Of a DNA stretch of 42,668 nt, positions 1 to 7,555 are shown piece after piece. Under the pieces are notes generated by a model. It searched no databases. It saw only the letters and a program-made list of their open reading frames with translations, and had not been told where the DNA came from. The position numbers and the translations under genes are program-made. The stretch's first letter is position 1. Every line of letters starts with the position of its first letter. This stretch comes from Blastocatellia bacterium AA13 (GTDB taxonomy: Bacteria; Acidobacteriota; Blastocatellia; UBA7656), in NCBI GenBank assembly GCA_003222245.1, contig QHVH01000050.1:1-42668 (forward strand). Reading direction: 5' to 3'.

Positions 1-119
1 GACCGTAGCTGCTCCGTAGCCGCCCACAGTCCCGACTCAGTGGCCAAAAAAAGCGACCTTCAGACCAATCGCTTCGTGTCATCTCAATTCAATCGCGATT
101 CTTGGGATGTACGTAAACC

Positions 120-149
120 TTGACACCGCTCAAAGGCGCATCGTATAAG
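120..149 (+). promoter_or_regulatory. Sigma-70 promoter of the hopanoid operon
   Basis: A perfect -35 hexamer TTGACA (120-125) is followed after 18 bases by TATAAG (144-149), one mismatch from the -10 consensus. It lies about 50 bases upstream of hpnJ in otherwise non-coding DNA and points along the operon. The 18-base spacer is one longer than optimal. The remaining bases 1-119 show no gene. Confidence 0.55.
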
Positions 150-197
150 AATTGCCTGATCTCGCATCATTTCGAAAGGAAAAATAAAGAATAATTT

Positions 198-1634
198 ATG
201 ATGAAGACCTTGCTGCTGAACCCGCCGTCATTCGAAGGGTTCGATGGCGGCGCCAGTTCGCGCTGGCCTGCGACTCGTGAGATCGAATCATACTGGTATC
301 CGGTTTGGCTCGGCTATCCGGCCGCGATGATACCGGAGAGCCGGCTTCTGGATGCGCCGCCTCACGGCACGACTCCGGAAGAGACCGTTCGCATCTCCGC
401 CGATTATGACTTTGTAGTCCTGTTTACAAGCACGCCTGGATTCAACAGCGATATACGGCTTGCGGAAATGATGAAGGCTCTTAAGCCCTCGTTGAAGATC
501 GCTTTTGTGGGTCCGCACGTCACCACGCTTCGAGAGCAAAGCCTGCGAGCGAGCGAATCGATCGACTTCGTCACCGATAAGGAATTCGACTACACCGTGA
601 CCGAGTTCGCTTCGGGCAAGCCGCTGGATCAGATAAAGGGCGTCAGTTTTCTGAGAGACGACAAGCTTGTTTATACCGGCCCAAGACCCCAGATCGAGAA
701 TCTCGACGCGCTTCCGTGGGTCACTCCGATCTACAAACGCGACCTGGACATCACTCGATATAACGTTCCGTTCCTGTTGAATCCCTACATCTCGTTCTAT
801 ACAACTCGCGGCTGCCCGGCGCTCTGTACGTTCTGCCTCTGGCCGCAGACGTTCGACGGCCATCCCTGGAGACAGCGGTCGGTAGACGACGTCGCCGCCG
901 AGGTCAAGCATGCGCTCGGCCTGTTCCCGAACATCGAAGAAATATTTTTCGACGACGATACGTATACGATTCGCAAATCGCGCGTTCTTGAGCTGTGCGA
1001 GAAGTTCAAGCCGCTCAAGTTCACCTGGTCTTGCACGTCGAGGGTTCACGTCGACCTTGAAACGCTGAAGGCGATGCGCGCGGCCGGTTGCCGCCTCTTA
1101 ATAGTCGGATTCGAATCGGGAGATCCGCAGATTCTGAAGAACATCAAGAAAGGCGCGACTGTCGAGCAGGCCCGTGAGTTCATGAAGAACTGCAAGAAGG
1201 CGGGCATCGTGGTTCACGGAGACTTCATAATCGGTTTGCCGGGCGAGACTCCCGAAACAATAGAGAAGTCGGTCAAGTTCGCGCAGGAGATTGATTGCGA
1301 AACGATCCAGGTTTCTATCGCTCACGCCTATCCTGGCACCGAGCTATACAACTTTGGCAAGGCTAACGGTTTTCTGCGGACGGACGTCGAGATGACCGAC
1401 GAGAGCGGCCACCAACTGCCGCATCTCGAATATCCGGGATTGACTCGTGCCGAGATGATGCAGGCGGTCGAGCACTTCTATGATAAGTACTACTTCCGGC
1501 CGCGCGTTGTAGCTCGCATAGTCAAAAAAGCCGTTTTCAACTCAAAGGAACGGCGACGACTTTATAAGGAAGCGCGCGAGTACATGACGCTCAGGTCGAA
1601 GCGGAAGCAGTTCATAGCGAGTCAGCAGGCTTGA
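198..1634 (+). CDS. hpnJ: Hopanoid biosynthesis radical SAM protein HpnJ
   Basis: B12-binding-type radical SAM enzyme of 478 residues, close to the usual HpnJ length. The N-terminal third looks like a cobalamin-binding-type domain. The radical SAM cluster motif RGCPALCTFC gives a CX3CX2C arrangement with cysteines 206, 210 and 213, and a radical SAM barrel follows. From family knowledge, HpnJ converts bacteriohopanetetrol glucosamine to the cyclitol ether, after HpnI adds N-acetylglucosamine and HpnK deacetylates it. Both partners lie directly downstream, which supports the assignment over generic B12 radical SAM proteins. An SD-like GAAAGGA lies near 174-180. The start could be ATG 198 or the adjacent ATG 201. 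Confidence 0.9.
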   Translation: MMKTLLLNPPSFEGFDGGASSRWPATREIESYWYPVWLGYPAAMIPESRLLDAPPHGTTPEETVRISADYDFVVLFTSTPGFNSDIRLAEMMKALKPSLKIAFVGPHVTTLREQSLRASESIDFVTDKEFDYTVTEFASGKPLDQIKGVSFLRDDKLVYTGPRPQIENLDALPWVTPIYKRDLDITRYNVPFLLNPYISFYTTRGCPALCTFCLWPQTFDGHPWRQRSVDDVAAEVKHALGLFPNIEEIFFDDDTYTIRKSRVLELCEKFKPLKFTWSCTSRVHVDLETLKAMRAAGCRLLIVGFESGDPQILKNIKKGATVEQAREFMKNCKKAGIVVHGDFIIGLPGETPETIEKSVKFAQEIDCETIQVSIAHAYPGTELYNFGKANGFLRTDVEMTDESGHQLPHLEYPGLTRAEMMQAVEHFYDKYYFRPRVVARIVKKAVFNSKERRRLYKEAREYMTLRSKRKQFIASQQA

Positions 1635-1664
1635 TCGATTGGCTCTTGTTAGAATAGGAGAGAA

Positions 1665-1696
1665 AGAGGGGGCGGTCTCTATTGACCGCCCCCTCT
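1665..1696 (+). terminator. 13-bp hairpin between hpnJ and hpnK
   Basis: A perfect inverted repeat has arms 1665-1677 and 1684-1696 around the 6-base loop TCTATT. The core arms are GAGGGGGCGGTC and GACCGCCCCCTC. No T-run follows, so it is not a classical strong terminator. It may attenuate transcription, protect the hpnJ 3' end, or act in translation: hpnK starts only 8 bases downstream, with no Shine-Dalgarno between. AGGAG (1656-1660) sits just before the stem and would come near the hpnK start if the stem folds. Confidence 0.6.
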
Positions 1697-1703
1697 CAAA
1701 TGT

Positions 1704-2648
1704 ATGGCGCACGCCGTAACTCACGTCCGCGAAGATTCTTTCCTACCCGGAGTAGCGCGCAGGCTTGCGATCGTGAACGGGGATGACTTCGGATTTTCGC
1801 GAGGCGTTAATCAGGCAATCATCGAAGCCCACGAGCGCGGCGTACTCACGAGCGCGAGCTTAATGGTCACCGCCGAGCGATTTGATGAAGCCGTCGAGCT
1901 TGCTAAACAAAATCCCGGACTGGCTGTCGGCCTGCACCTGGTGCTGGTCTGCGGGCGAAGCGCATTGAGCCCGAAAGAAATTCCAAATCTCGTAGATCGA
2001 AACGGCTTGTTTCCATTCAGTCCCTTTCGAACCGGCCTTCGCTATCAATTCAACTCGAACGCGCGCCGTGAGCTCGCCCTTGAAATTCGGGCGCAGCTTG
2101 AAAGATTTGCGAGTACGGGTCTACGGCTGTCGCATGTCGACGGGCACCTTCACATGCATTCGCATCCAGTAGTGATGCGGCTGTTGGTCGAGTTCGCGGG
2201 AGAGTTCGGCATACGAACTATTCGGCTTCCAAACGAAGAGTTGAAATTGACCCTTGGAATCAGCCGAAGCAACTTGATCAATAAGGTAATATGGTCGGCT
2301 GTCTTTCGGAGGCTAAGGATCTATGAAGAGCGCCTTCTGAAACGAGCCGGCATCGATTACCTGGATCGCGTTTACGGACTGCTCCAGAGCGGTCAGATGA
2401 ACGAGGATTATCTGCTGAGCCTGATTCCTCAGATCAAAGCGAAACGGTTCGAGGTCTATTGCCATCCCGCGCGTTGGATTGAAGGCGAGCCCTTGAATGG
2501 TCCTCCCGATGCTGGTGAAATCGAGTTGAACGCGCTGATCAGCGATCGCGTACGTCAGGCATTTGAAGATGAACGTATTCAGTTATCTAATTTCATGGAA
2601 GCGGAGACTTTCATCGAAGCGGGGACTCGCGAGAGCCTGAGCCAATGA
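1704..2648 (+). CDS. hpnK: Hopanoid biosynthesis deacetylase HpnK (YdjC/ChbG family)
   Basis: A YdjC/ChbG-type carbohydrate deacetylase of 314 residues. Metal-binding signatures are the N-terminal NGDDFG (Asp27, Asp28), the central HVDGHLHMH and the later VYCHPAR. In the hopanoid pathway HpnK removes the acetyl group from the N-acetylglucosaminyl hopanoid made by HpnI, giving bacteriohopanetetrol glucosamine. The assignment to HpnK rather than a chitooligosaccharide deacetylase rests on its position between hpnJ and hpnI. The start at ATG 1704 has no ordinary Shine-Dalgarno and abuts a hairpin. The stop codon overlaps the next start as ATGA. Confidence 0.86.
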   Translation: MAHAVTHVREDSFLPGVARRLAIVNGDDFGFSRGVNQAIIEAHERGVLTSASLMVTAERFDEAVELAKQNPGLAVGLHLVLVCGRSALSPKEIPNLVDRNGLFPFSPFRTGLRYQFNSNARRELALEIRAQLERFASTGLRLSHVDGHLHMHSHPVVMRLLVEFAGEFGIRTIRLPNEELKLTLGISRSNLINKVIWSAVFRRLRIYEERLLKRAGIDYLDRVYGLLQSGQMNEDYLLSLIPQIKAKRFEVYCHPARWIEGEPLNGPPDAGEIELNALISDRVRQAFEDERIQLSNFMEAETFIEAGTRESLSQ

Positions 2649-3091
2649 AGAATTTTGTACTTCTATCGCTGGTTGTGGTGCTGCAGGTTATAGGAAACGT
2701 GCTGCTGAGCCGCGGCATGAGACAGGTCGGCGGAAGCGAAGCTATATCGGGCTCGACCATAGTGTCATTTGGACTGCGCACCGTTAGCAATCCGTGGGTG
2801 CTCGCGGGAGTGGCGCTCCTTATAGGCTTCTTCGTCCTTTATCTAGCCGCGTTGTCTCGTCTTGAATTGAGTTTCGTTTTGCCGATGACCGCCGCTGCGT
2901 ATGTCTTGACCGCGCTCTTCGCGTGGCTGATTCTTCACGAGACTATCTCGCCGGCGCGTTGGGCCGGAACGTTCGCGGTGACGCTCGGCATCCTGCTTGT
3001 CGGCAGCAGTGAACATCGTGCAGCGAAGCGAAGAGGCGAAGCGCAGGCAATTAATTTGGAGCAGGGAACTGAACCGCGGGCGGCGGATTGA
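2645..3091 (+). CDS. SMR/EamA-type small membrane protein 1 (ArnE/ArnF-like)
   Basis: A 148-residue protein with four predicted membrane helices and the small multidrug resistance (EmrE) fold pattern: LQVIGNVLLSRGM in helix 1, and a second half containing LSFVLPMTAAAYVL and PARWAGTFAVTLGILLVG. The Glu14 position of EmrE appears to be Gln here, so a proton-coupled drug antiporter is less likely than a lipid-linked sugar flippase of the ArnE/ArnF kind. A hydrophilic tail of about 25 residues follows the last helix. It overlaps hpnK by ATGA and is followed at once by a second SMR gene. Transport of a hopanoid glycolipid is inferred only from context. Confidence 0.82.
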   Translation: MKNFVLLSLVVVLQVIGNVLLSRGMRQVGGSEAISGSTIVSFGLRTVSNPWVLAGVALLIGFFVLYLAALSRLELSFVLPMTAAAYVLTALFAWLILHETISPARWAGTFAVTLGILLVGSSEHRAAKRRGEAQAINLEQGTEPRAAD

Positions 3092-3093
3092 AT

Positions 3094-3471
3094 ATGAAGA
3101 CCTGGTTAGTGGTTTTTCTTGTGGTTCTTAGCGATTCCGCTGGAAACGTATTCGTCACCAAGGGGATGAAGGAAGTCGGAGAAGTGACTAGCTACAGACC
3201 TATGGCTCTTCTTCGCGTAGCCAGACAGGCGCTTACAAATGTGATGATGGCGATGGGTGTGCTTTGTATGGCCGTTGCGTTCTTTTCGTTTATTGCGCTC
3301 TTGAGCTGGGCGGACTTGAGCTTCGTGCTTCCGGCTACGGCTCTTGGTTATGTGGTAAGCGTTGTCGGAGCCCATTACGTGCTGAAGGAGAATATCTCTG
3401 CCGCGCGCTGGATCGGCACCATAATTATTTGTCTCGGCGTTGCATTGATTTCGCTCAACTCAGGAGATTGA
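3094..3471 (+). CDS. SMR/EamA-type small membrane protein 2 (ArnE/ArnF-like)
   Basis: The second SMR-type protein, 125 residues from ATG 3094 (a TTG at 3088 is an alternative start). It has four predicted membrane helices, helix 1 with SDSAGNVFVTKGMKEVG and a second half with LSFVLPATALGYVVSVVGA and AARWIGTIIICLGVAL. The EmrE Glu14 position appears to be Asp. Two dissimilar short SMR proteins in tandem are typical of obligate heterodimers such as ArnE/ArnF. It starts 2 bases after the previous stop and lies inside the hpn operon, so a role in moving a hopanoid intermediate across the cytoplasmic membrane is plausible but unproven. Confidence 0.82.
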   Translation: MKTWLVVFLVVLSDSAGNVFVTKGMKEVGEVTSYRPMALLRVARQALTNVMMAMGVLCMAVAFFSFIALLSWADLSFVLPATALGYVVSVVGAHYVLKENISAARWIGTIIICLGVALISLNSGD

Positions 3472-3542
3472 TGGCTAACGAAGTCGTTTTAGTTTTAGAT
3501 GCCAAACCCGCGGATCCCGGAGTGCGCGCCGTTGTAGCGTAG
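3471..3542 (+). CDS. Possible 23-codon micro-ORF coupled to the SMR gene
   Basis: The ATG at 3471 overlaps the preceding stop (TGATG) and follows AGGAG at good spacing. It reads MANEVVLVLDAKPADPGVRA and three further residues before TAG at 3540-3542. No known protein is recognised. It could be a translated leader that couples the SMR gene to hpnI, which starts 10 bases later without a visible Shine-Dalgarno, or the relic of a longer gene. Confidence 0.25.
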   Translation: MANEVVLVLDAKPADPGVRAVVA

Positions 3543-3551
3543 CCCGCCGAT

Positions 3552-4715
3552 ATGCATGCCTGCCTCATAGCCGTTCAGGGCATTCTGTTTTTTCTCTGTC
3601 TTACTGCCATCTGGTTTTATTCCTATTCAATAGTCGCGGCTCTCGGGTTCTTTTCGAAGGAATCTCAGATCAACCCTGGTTTCGCGCCGCCGATTTCGAT
3701 TTTGAAGCCGATACGCGGACTCGACTCCGATGCTTATGAAAACCTGGCGTCGTGTTGTCGTCAGGATTATCCCGACTTTCAAATCATTTTCGGAGTTCAG
3801 GATCGAAACGATCGCGGTGTTAGAGTCGTCGAGCAGATAATTCGAGACTTCCCTGATGTCGATATTCGGCTGGTAGTCAATGCCCGCACGATCGGCGCGA
3901 ATTCAAAGGTCAGCAACCTCGCTAATATTCAAGTTGAGGCAGCTCACGATCTGCTGCTTGTCGCCGACAGCGACATCAGAGTGGGCCGGGACTATCTCAA
4001 GAGAATCGTACAACCGATGTCCGATTCCAAAGTCGGAGTGGTCACTTGCCTCTACAGGTCAATTCCGAAGGGTTTCATTGCATCAATCGAGGCGCTCGGC
4101 ATATCGACCGAGTTTCACGGCGGAGTATTGGTCGCGCGACGAATGGAGGGGATGAAGTTCGCGCTCGGCTCGACGATTTTGATGCGGCGCTCGGTTCTGG
4201 ATGCAATAGGCGGCTTTGCCGCTGTTGCGGATTATCTCGCGGACGATTTTCTACTGGGCAATCTGCCCGCACAGGCGGGCTACGAGGTCGTGCTCTCGGA
4301 TTTCGTAGTCGACCACGTACTGGATACTGAAAACCTGCGAGGCTTTGTCAGCCATCAGACTCGATGGAACCGCGGAACGAGGGTCTCCAGGCCCTGGGGT
4401 TATGTGGGTCTGATCTTCACTCACGGAAGCGCATCAAGCCTCCTGTTTCTTATTGCCAGTTCATTCTCGCTTGTAGGTTGGGGTGTTGTGGCGGCGACCT
4501 GGGCCGTGAGAATCGCGATGGCCTGGATAATTGGCGCCCGCTGTCTTAGAGACTCGATCGCGGCGCGATGGTTCTGGCTTGCGCCTGTCCGCGATCTGAT
4601 CAGCTTCGGGCTATGGGTCTATAGTTTCATCGGCAACAGCATTGAGTGGCGGGGCCGGCGCTATCGATTGCTCAAGGGCGGCAGGCTGGAGGCGGTGGCG
4701 AGTGCAGGCAAGTAA
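3552..4715 (+). CDS. hpnI: Hopanoid glycosyltransferase HpnI (GT21-like)
   Basis: A 387-residue membrane-bound family 2/21 glycosyltransferase like ceramide glucosyltransferase. An N-terminal membrane helix spans about residues 5-33. The catalytic domain starts at PPISILKPIRGLD, has the DxD-type VADSD (Asp139, Asp141), ADDFLLG near residue 230 and HQTRW at the (Q/R)xxRW position, here with His first. Hydrophobic C-terminal segments follow. In the hopanoid pathway HpnI transfers N-acetylglucosamine to bacteriohopanetetrol, the substrate for HpnK then HpnJ. It is the last gene of the operon. No clear Shine-Dalgarno precedes the ATG, so it may depend on translational coupling. Confidence 0.88.
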   Translation: MHACLIAVQGILFFLCLTAIWFYSYSIVAALGFFSKESQINPGFAPPISILKPIRGLDSDAYENLASCCRQDYPDFQIIFGVQDRNDRGVRVVEQIIRDFPDVDIRLVVNARTIGANSKVSNLANIQVEAAHDLLLVADSDIRVGRDYLKRIVQPMSDSKVGVVTCLYRSIPKGFIASIEALGISTEFHGGVLVARRMEGMKFALGSTILMRRSVLDAIGGFAAVADYLADDFLLGNLPAQAGYEVVLSDFVVDHVLDTENLRGFVSHQTRWNRGTRVSRPWGYVGLIFTHGSASSLLFLIASSFSLVGWGVVAATWAVRIAMAWIIGARCLRDSIAARWFWLAPVRDLISFGLWVYSFIGNSIEWRGRRYRLLKGGRLEAVASAGK

Positions 4716-4774
4716 CGACCTAAGGCGTAAAAAATTACTTCCCGTTTTCGGCTGGAGCTTGAAGATCAATGTAC

Positions 4775-4796
4775 GGGCGGGTCTCAGTGTCCGCCC
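4775..4796 (+). terminator. Hairpin downstream of the hopanoid operon
   Basis: Arms GGGCGG (4775-4780) and CCGCCC (4791-4796) enclose a 10-base loop, followed by CTGTTTAAG, a poor T-run. It lies between the convergent hpnI and WD40 genes. The sequence resembles the hairpin after hpnJ (both contain GGCGG, TCTC and CCGCCCC in order), so it may be a repeated element rather than a plain terminator. Confidence 0.35.
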
Positions 4797-4877
4797 CTGT
4801 TTAAGCTACGCATAATTCTTTTTGAAAGGAACCGATTCCTTAGCGGCGCCCCGGCATCACTTGAACATCGAGAGCGA

Positions 4878-7157
4878 TTATTTTCGAAATGGAATCCTCG
4901 AGGCTTCCTTTAGAACTCGCTTAAGCATTCCAGAGCGCGGATCCCATAACGCAATTGAATTGTTGCCTGCGCCCGCCGCCAGCGTCTTGCCGTCCGAAGA
5001 GAAGGCGATCGAAGTGACCGCCAGATCATGACCTTTGAGTACGCGGAGTTCTTTCCAGTCTCGCGAATCCCACAACCTTACGTTCCGATCGTCGCCGCCG
5101 GCAGCAACCGTATTGCCGTCTCGCGAAAAGCAAATCGCATTGACAGCATCGCCGCGGCCATTGAGCGTAGCCTTGAGTTGTGCTGTCTTCCATATCCACA
5201 CTCGCACGCGCCCGTCTGACGCGGCGCTCACAAGAGTGGATCCGTCCGGAGAAAACGAGAGAGCATTGACTGATCCCGCGTTGGAAAGCACTTGCAAAGT
5301 CTTCCCGGTCGAAACCTCCCAAATCCTGATGCTCGAATCTCTGCCTCCACTCGCGACGACTAAACCATCCGCGCCGAACGCCGCTGCCAATACCGCCTGG
5401 GAGTGTCCGGATAACACGGCTTTGAGGCTGCCGGTCTTAACGTCCCATAACTTGACTGTTTTATCTTCGCTCGCTGTCGCAACGGTCTTTGAATCCGACG
5501 AAATGGCCGCGGCATTAATTGCGGCATCGTGACAACGTATTGAGTTCAGCGTCTGAAGGCTCTTCGTGTCGAACAACTCGAGAATTCCGTCGCGCCTCCC
5601 GAGGATTATGGTACGGCCATCGGGCGAGATGACGACTGTATTGACGGGCTTGCCTTCGCTGAGCCTTGCTTCTTCGGTTCCGGAGTTTGTATTCCACATG
5701 CGAACCGTTCTGTCCTCGCTGGCCGAGATGAGCCGCGATCCATCCGCGGAATACGCCACGGAGAGCACGCTCTCCGCGGAGACGACAAGACGGTCAACCG
5801 CGAGCGCCCCCCTTGCTTCTTTCGATCCAGCCAGGGCAACGATCTGCCTGCCTGCGTGGATGTCCCATACGGTTATCGAGCCATCGCGGTCCGCGAAAGC
5901 GAATTCCTCGGGATTAGGTGAGAAGGCTACGGTCGTTACAGTACCAGCGGTTCTACCGATGATCTTGGGTTCTCCGCTGTCGGCGTTCCATGTCGCCAGC
6001 GCGAGATCGCAATTCAGGGCTGACATTGTCTTACCGTCTCTTGAAAACGCCAAAGCCGAGATCAGCTCGCCGTTGCGAGCTAGAATTGTCTCGAGCCTGA
6101 ATTGCCGTTCTATCCAGGTTCGATCTTTTAGCTCGAGGTTGGCCGTGTTCACGTGGATCGAAGTACTGAGCTTGCCGCTTTGAATATCGTATAGATGTAT
6201 CTCTTTTGTGAGCTTGCGATTCTTCAAGCGCGAGCTGACCGTCGCAAGCAATCCCGTGCTTGAAATGGCAAGATGTTTGAATTCATTTCTCAACAGGCCG
6301 CCAAAATAAAAAATGCGGCCAAGCGAGAACAGATCCACGCTGCTCGGATCCTTGAGCGTATGAAGCTCCTTCCAGGTTGATGAATCGTATACCTTCACTT
6401 CGCTCTTGGCTTCGTTGAGAATCTCTTTGCGCGCCGCCAGGATCTTGCCGTCCGGCGAAAAAGCGATGGCGAAGACGATTCCGCGATATTGAAGCCGCTT
6501 AGCTACCGTTCCGTCTCGAGCGTTAAAGAGCCGGACTTCGCCCTGGCTGAACAAGCCCGTGTACATAGTTCCGGCAATCGCGAGCAGGCTCCCGTCGGGT
6601 GAAAACATCAGCGAGCTTACGTCCGACGTGAAGGTCTTGTCCGACCATTTCAGCTCGCCTGTTTCGATGTCCCAGACCTTCAGCACTCCCGCGGCGTCCA
6701 TATACTCTTTACCGCTGGTCGAAGGCCGCAAATCCTTCACCTCCCAGCTTGCTGTCGCCGCCGTCTTGCCGTCAGGTGAGATCGCAACCGCGAGCACTTG
6801 CCCGTTGAAGTCCGAAAACTTCCGCAGCGACTTCCTGGAATTGAGATCCCAGACTTCGACTTCACCGGCATAGTTGACGTAGCCCGCAATTCGGCGATAG
6901 CCCCTCGTGGAGAAGATTCGTTCACGGTTGAGAACGCCTCGAATAGAGGCCAAAAGCTTGCCGTTCGGAGCGAACACGATCGAAGTGATCCCGTAGCGAG
7001 GTTGCTCCGGCTGCTCTTTTGTCTGTCCCGGTGCTGGAGTGCCGGCGACTAATCCGAGGGCTGATCCAGCGACTAACTCGGCGACTAACCCGGCGACTAA
7101 CAATGTGACGATGGTCAGCCGGGCGATGAGAATATGCCTGTTTAAAATAAGATGCAT
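4878..7157 (-). CDS. Exported WD40-repeat protein with 14 repeats
   Basis: A 759-residue protein. The first 45 residues hold a long hydrophobic segment, either a signal peptide or an anchor, built partly from LVAG/LVAE units. I count 14 WD-type repeats with SPDGK-like turns, for example VLAVAISPDGKTAATAS and VTSIAFSSDGKTLAAG, enough for two seven-bladed beta-propellers. Three Pro/Gln-containing residues groups after the hydrophobic stretch suggest a linker. No catalytic domain is visible, so it is probably a scaffold or binding protein outside the cytoplasmic membrane. It converges with hpnI. The reverse strand carries long open frames that are only shadows of the repeats. Confidence 0.85.
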   Translation of the reverse strand: MHLILNRHILIARLTIVTLLVAGLVAELVAGSALGLVAGTPAPGQTKEQPEQPRYGITSIVFAPNGKLLASIRGVLNRERIFSTRGYRRIAGYVNYAGEVEVWDLNSRKSLRKFSDFNGQVLAVAISPDGKTAATASWEVKDLRPSTSGKEYMDAAGVLKVWDIETGELKWSDKTFTSDVSSLMFSPDGSLLAIAGTMYTGLFSQGEVRLFNARDGTVAKRLQYRGIVFAIAFSPDGKILAARKEILNEAKSEVKVYDSSTWKELHTLKDPSSVDLFSLGRIFYFGGLLRNEFKHLAISSTGLLATVSSRLKNRKLTKEIHLYDIQSGKLSTSIHVNTANLELKDRTWIERQFRLETILARNGELISALAFSRDGKTMSALNCDLALATWNADSGEPKIIGRTAGTVTTVAFSPNPEEFAFADRDGSITVWDIHAGRQIVALAGSKEARGALAVDRLVVSAESVLSVAYSADGSRLISASEDRTVRMWNTNSGTEEARLSEGKPVNTVVISPDGRTIILGRRDGILELFDTKSLQTLNSIRCHDAAINAAAISSDSKTVATASEDKTVKLWDVKTGSLKAVLSGHSQAVLAAAFGADGLVVASGGRDSSIRIWEVSTGKTLQVLSNAGSVNALSFSPDGSTLVSAASDGRVRVWIWKTAQLKATLNGRGDAVNAICFSRDGNTVAAGGDDRNVRLWDSRDWKELRVLKGHDLAVTSIAFSSDGKTLAAGAGNNSIALWDPRSGMLKRVLKEASRIPFRK
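7069..7104. repeat. 12-bp tandem repeat in the signal region of the WD40 gene
   Basis: Three consecutive copies of GCGACTAACNNN, at 7069-7080, 7081-7092 and 7093-7104, with a degenerate further copy around 7053. On the coding (-) strand each copy encodes four residues of the LVAG/LVAE type inside the hydrophobic core of the export signal. Copy changes keep frame and alter the length of the hydrophobic segment by four residues. Confidence 0.7.
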
Positions 7158-7165
7158 GACGGGTA

Positions 7166-7399
7166 TTAGCTTGCCGAATTACTCGAGACAGACCCACTTT
7201 CGCTAAAAACGATCATTGCTTGGCGTGAGGCGCGCATTCGTATGGCAATTTGCGTTTGATGTTGCCGTCCTTCGCAGGAATCAGAAGGTTCTTCCAAGAA
7301 AGTAATTGCAATAGGGATTTCGTAGTCAACCGCGGGAAGCAACTCTGTCGATAACGGCTTGATATCTTTTCCCTCGTAAACGCCACGTATCGCCGCCAT
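7166..7399 (-). CDS. Small protein resembling DUF104/AF2212-type antitoxins
   Basis: A 77-residue reading frame with a good GAGGT Shine-Dalgarno six bases before the ATG. The N-terminal half, MAAIRGVYEGKDIKPL and then IAITFLEEP, matches the pattern of short antitoxin-like proteins of the DUF104/AF2212 type (IxGxYExGxIKPL, then a VxVxFLEE strand), recognised from memory. The C-terminal 30 residues look less protein-like. An overlapping frame reads LLIPAKDGNIKRKLPYEC to a stop near 7213, so a frameshift is possible. No toxin gene adjoins directly. Bases 7400-7555 upstream show nothing recognisable. Confidence 0.45.
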   Translation of the reverse strand: MAAIRGVYEGKDIKPLSTELLPAVDYEIPIAITFLEEPSDSCEGRQHQTQIAIRMRASRQAMIVFSESGSVSSNSAS

Positions 7400-7555
7400 A
7401 TAGTTACCTCAAAATTAAGATCCTCCAACGCCATGAATATCAGCAAAAGAAGGATTGCTGAACCACGAATCAAGATTCAGGAAGCCTCAGATTAGAACTC
7501 TTTGACAATGAAACAATTCGGTAGCCGGAGATCCTAGGATGCGTTTTCACCCGCG

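Noticed and set aside
288-1049. 253-codon open frame antisense to hpnJ
   Set aside because: The sense strand carries conserved radical SAM and HpnJ motifs; the antisense product has no recognisable domain and is Arg-rich.
5035-6183. Long + strand open frames opposite the WD40 gene
   Set aside because: They mirror the repetitive WD40 codons on the other strand and have Ser/Ala-rich sequences without domains.
7475-7510. Promoter-like TTTGACAATGAAAC on the + strand
   Set aside because: No + strand gene follows and no -10 box is present at suitable spacing.
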